Shown here: positions 5,160 through 5,861 of the stretch, piece by piece
How the letters are laid out: each line of letters starts with the position of its first letter
How positions within the stretch are numbered: position 1 is the stretch's first letter
Source of the DNA: UBA1447 sp964568955
Lineage (GTDB): Bacteria > Bacillota > Clostridia > Oscillospirales > Acutalibacteraceae
NCBI GenBank assembly: GCA_964568955.1
Contig: CAZMSM010000096.1
Span: 1 to 5,861, forward strand
Reading direction: 5' to 3'
DNA length: 5,861 nt
Notes under the pieces: model-generated
Told to the model about the DNA's origin: nothing
Database searches by the model: none
What the model saw: only the letters and a program-made list of their open reading frames with translations
Position numbers and translations under genes: made by a program

Positions 5160-5861
5160 CTATATGATTCCCGCTATTTTATTCAGATGATTCTGATACA
5201 CTTCAACTTTCAATTCCATCACATCTTGCACCAGAACCGGGGCACCGATGGTTGCCGATTCATAAATAGCCATGGGGATGGCCATGGCCTTATAACCGGT
5301 CATTGCGTCAACTTCCACAGGGCGAATGCCGTTGACAGCGTCAAAATGCTGCTTCCACTCGATAGCAAGCGTGTCTTGTAGGCCGTAGGGGAAGTGTATT
5401 TCTTGCTCTTCGGGTGTGAGGGATTCCATGAATTTGTCGTAGAGGTCATTGAGGGGGTACTCAAGCTCTTGTTTGCAGTTATAAATCCCTTCGCCCCAGA
5501 AAGCAGCGCCCTCGGAACCATAGATAACGTTGGAGCGGTCAACCTTGCCCGGTGCCGCACGGCAGACGACCCATGTGCCGATAACGCCGTTTTCGAACTC
5601 AAGGATAGCGGTTGTCGTGTCCTCCACGGTTGCTTCAATGGGCTCTTTGAGGGTGGCGGGGTCAATGGTTTTTAATGAGCGGGTTTGGCGGAAGTGGGCA
5701 TAACGTTTTTCCAACACGGCCTGCTCATAGTCTTCCATGTTTTCGTAGTCTTGGTAACGAATATTGTCGTAGCATGCCATTGCTGCGGTGACCTTGCGGA
5801 CATCGCCGAGGTTGTATTGAAAAAGGTCGGAATGGTGGACGCCGCCGTCAAAGGTCCAGGC
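5160..5861 (-). CDS. Gfo/Idh/MocA family oxidoreductase, C-terminal part (partial)
   Basis: The frame stays open from the TAG stop (5162-5160) through the first internal Met at 5780 to the window edge, giving 233 residues; the true start lies outside. It begins AWTFDGGVHHSDLFQYNLGD, which matches the conserved GG-x-x-x-D/H-x-x-D segment of Gfo/Idh/MocA enzymes, with the likely catalytic His among H9-H10 and D12 of the visible part. The rest follows the C-terminal alpha/beta domain: TTAILEFENGVIGTWVV, the IYGSEGAAF strand, and a final helix pair with EWKQHFDAVNGIRP and AMAIPMAIYESA. Full-length relatives have roughly 330-420 residues, so the Rossmann NAD(P)-binding domain is missing from view. 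These enzymes oxidise or reduce sugars, inositols or sugar derivatives. Which one cannot be said here. It converges on the rhamnosidase operon and has its own terminator, so co-transcription is excluded, but a shared carbohydrate role is plausible. Confidence 0.9.
   Translation of the reverse strand, partial: AWTFDGGVHHSDLFQYNLGDVRKVTAAMACYDNIRYQDYENMEDYEQAVLEKRYAHFRQTRSLKTIDPATLKEPIEATVEDTTTAILEFENGVIGTWVVCRAAPGKVDRSNVIYGSEGAAFWGEGIYNCKQELEYPLNDLYDKFMESLTPEEQEIHFPYGLQDTLAIEWKQHFDAVNGIRPVEVDAMTGYKAMAIPMAIYESATIGAPVLVQDVMELKVEVYQNHLNKIAGII

Noticed and set aside
1..5861. CRISPR array, tRNA, rRNA, phage or insertion-sequence genes
   Set aside because: No regular spaced repeats, no tRNA cloverleaf or rRNA blocks, and no transposase, integrase or phage-like protein in any frame.

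Overview
The window looks like chromosomal DNA from a Gram-positive anaerobe of the Clostridia (Bacillota), possibly a gut or rumen organism. The grounds are strong purine-rich ribosome binding sites, sigma-A-type promoters with 17-bp spacers, intrinsic terminators with T-runs, middling G+C, and protein subfamilies (a clostridial-type MATE exporter, a YjcF/ElaA-like GNAT, a GH78 rhamnosidase without a signal peptide). A dispersed-looking palindromic sequence of a kind I recall from Oscillospiraceae/Ruminococcaceae intergenic regions points the same way. The assignment is inference; no rRNA or marker gene is present.

Layout, left to right. Positions 1-78 hold the last 25 codons of an unidentified gene with an Ala/Lys/Glu-rich tail, followed by a strong terminator (97-140) that could also work in the other direction. 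A GNAT acetyltransferase is on the minus strand (221-652). The gap 653-823 is a divergent promoter region: a TTGACA-17-TAAACT promoter faces left and a TTGTCT-17-TACAAT promoter faces right. A perfect palindrome (700-713) sits over the leftward -10 box.

The rightward unit has three genes: a MATE-family exporter (824-2236), a GH78 alpha-L-rhamnosidase (2247-4466) whose SD overlaps the MATE stop codon, and a YhcH/YjgK/YiaL (DUF386) cupin-like protein (4573-5028). A 60-bp run of three back-to-back hairpins (4467-4530) separates the last two. From 5029 to 5159 lie another REP-like hairpin and a near-perfect terminator. The last gene, on the minus strand, is the C-terminal part of a Gfo/Idh/MocA-family oxidoreductase, open to the right edge (5160-5861).

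Working model (inference): the three-gene unit handles a rhamnosylated compound inside the cell. The rhamnosidase trims terminal L-rhamnose, the DUF386 protein may interconvert anomers of the freed sugar, and the MATE pump may expel the aglycone or another toxic product. The convergent Gfo/Idh enzyme may act on a related sugar or glycoside. No sugar importer, rhamnose isomerase, kinase or aldolase and no regulator gene is visible, so the full pathway cannot be read from this window.
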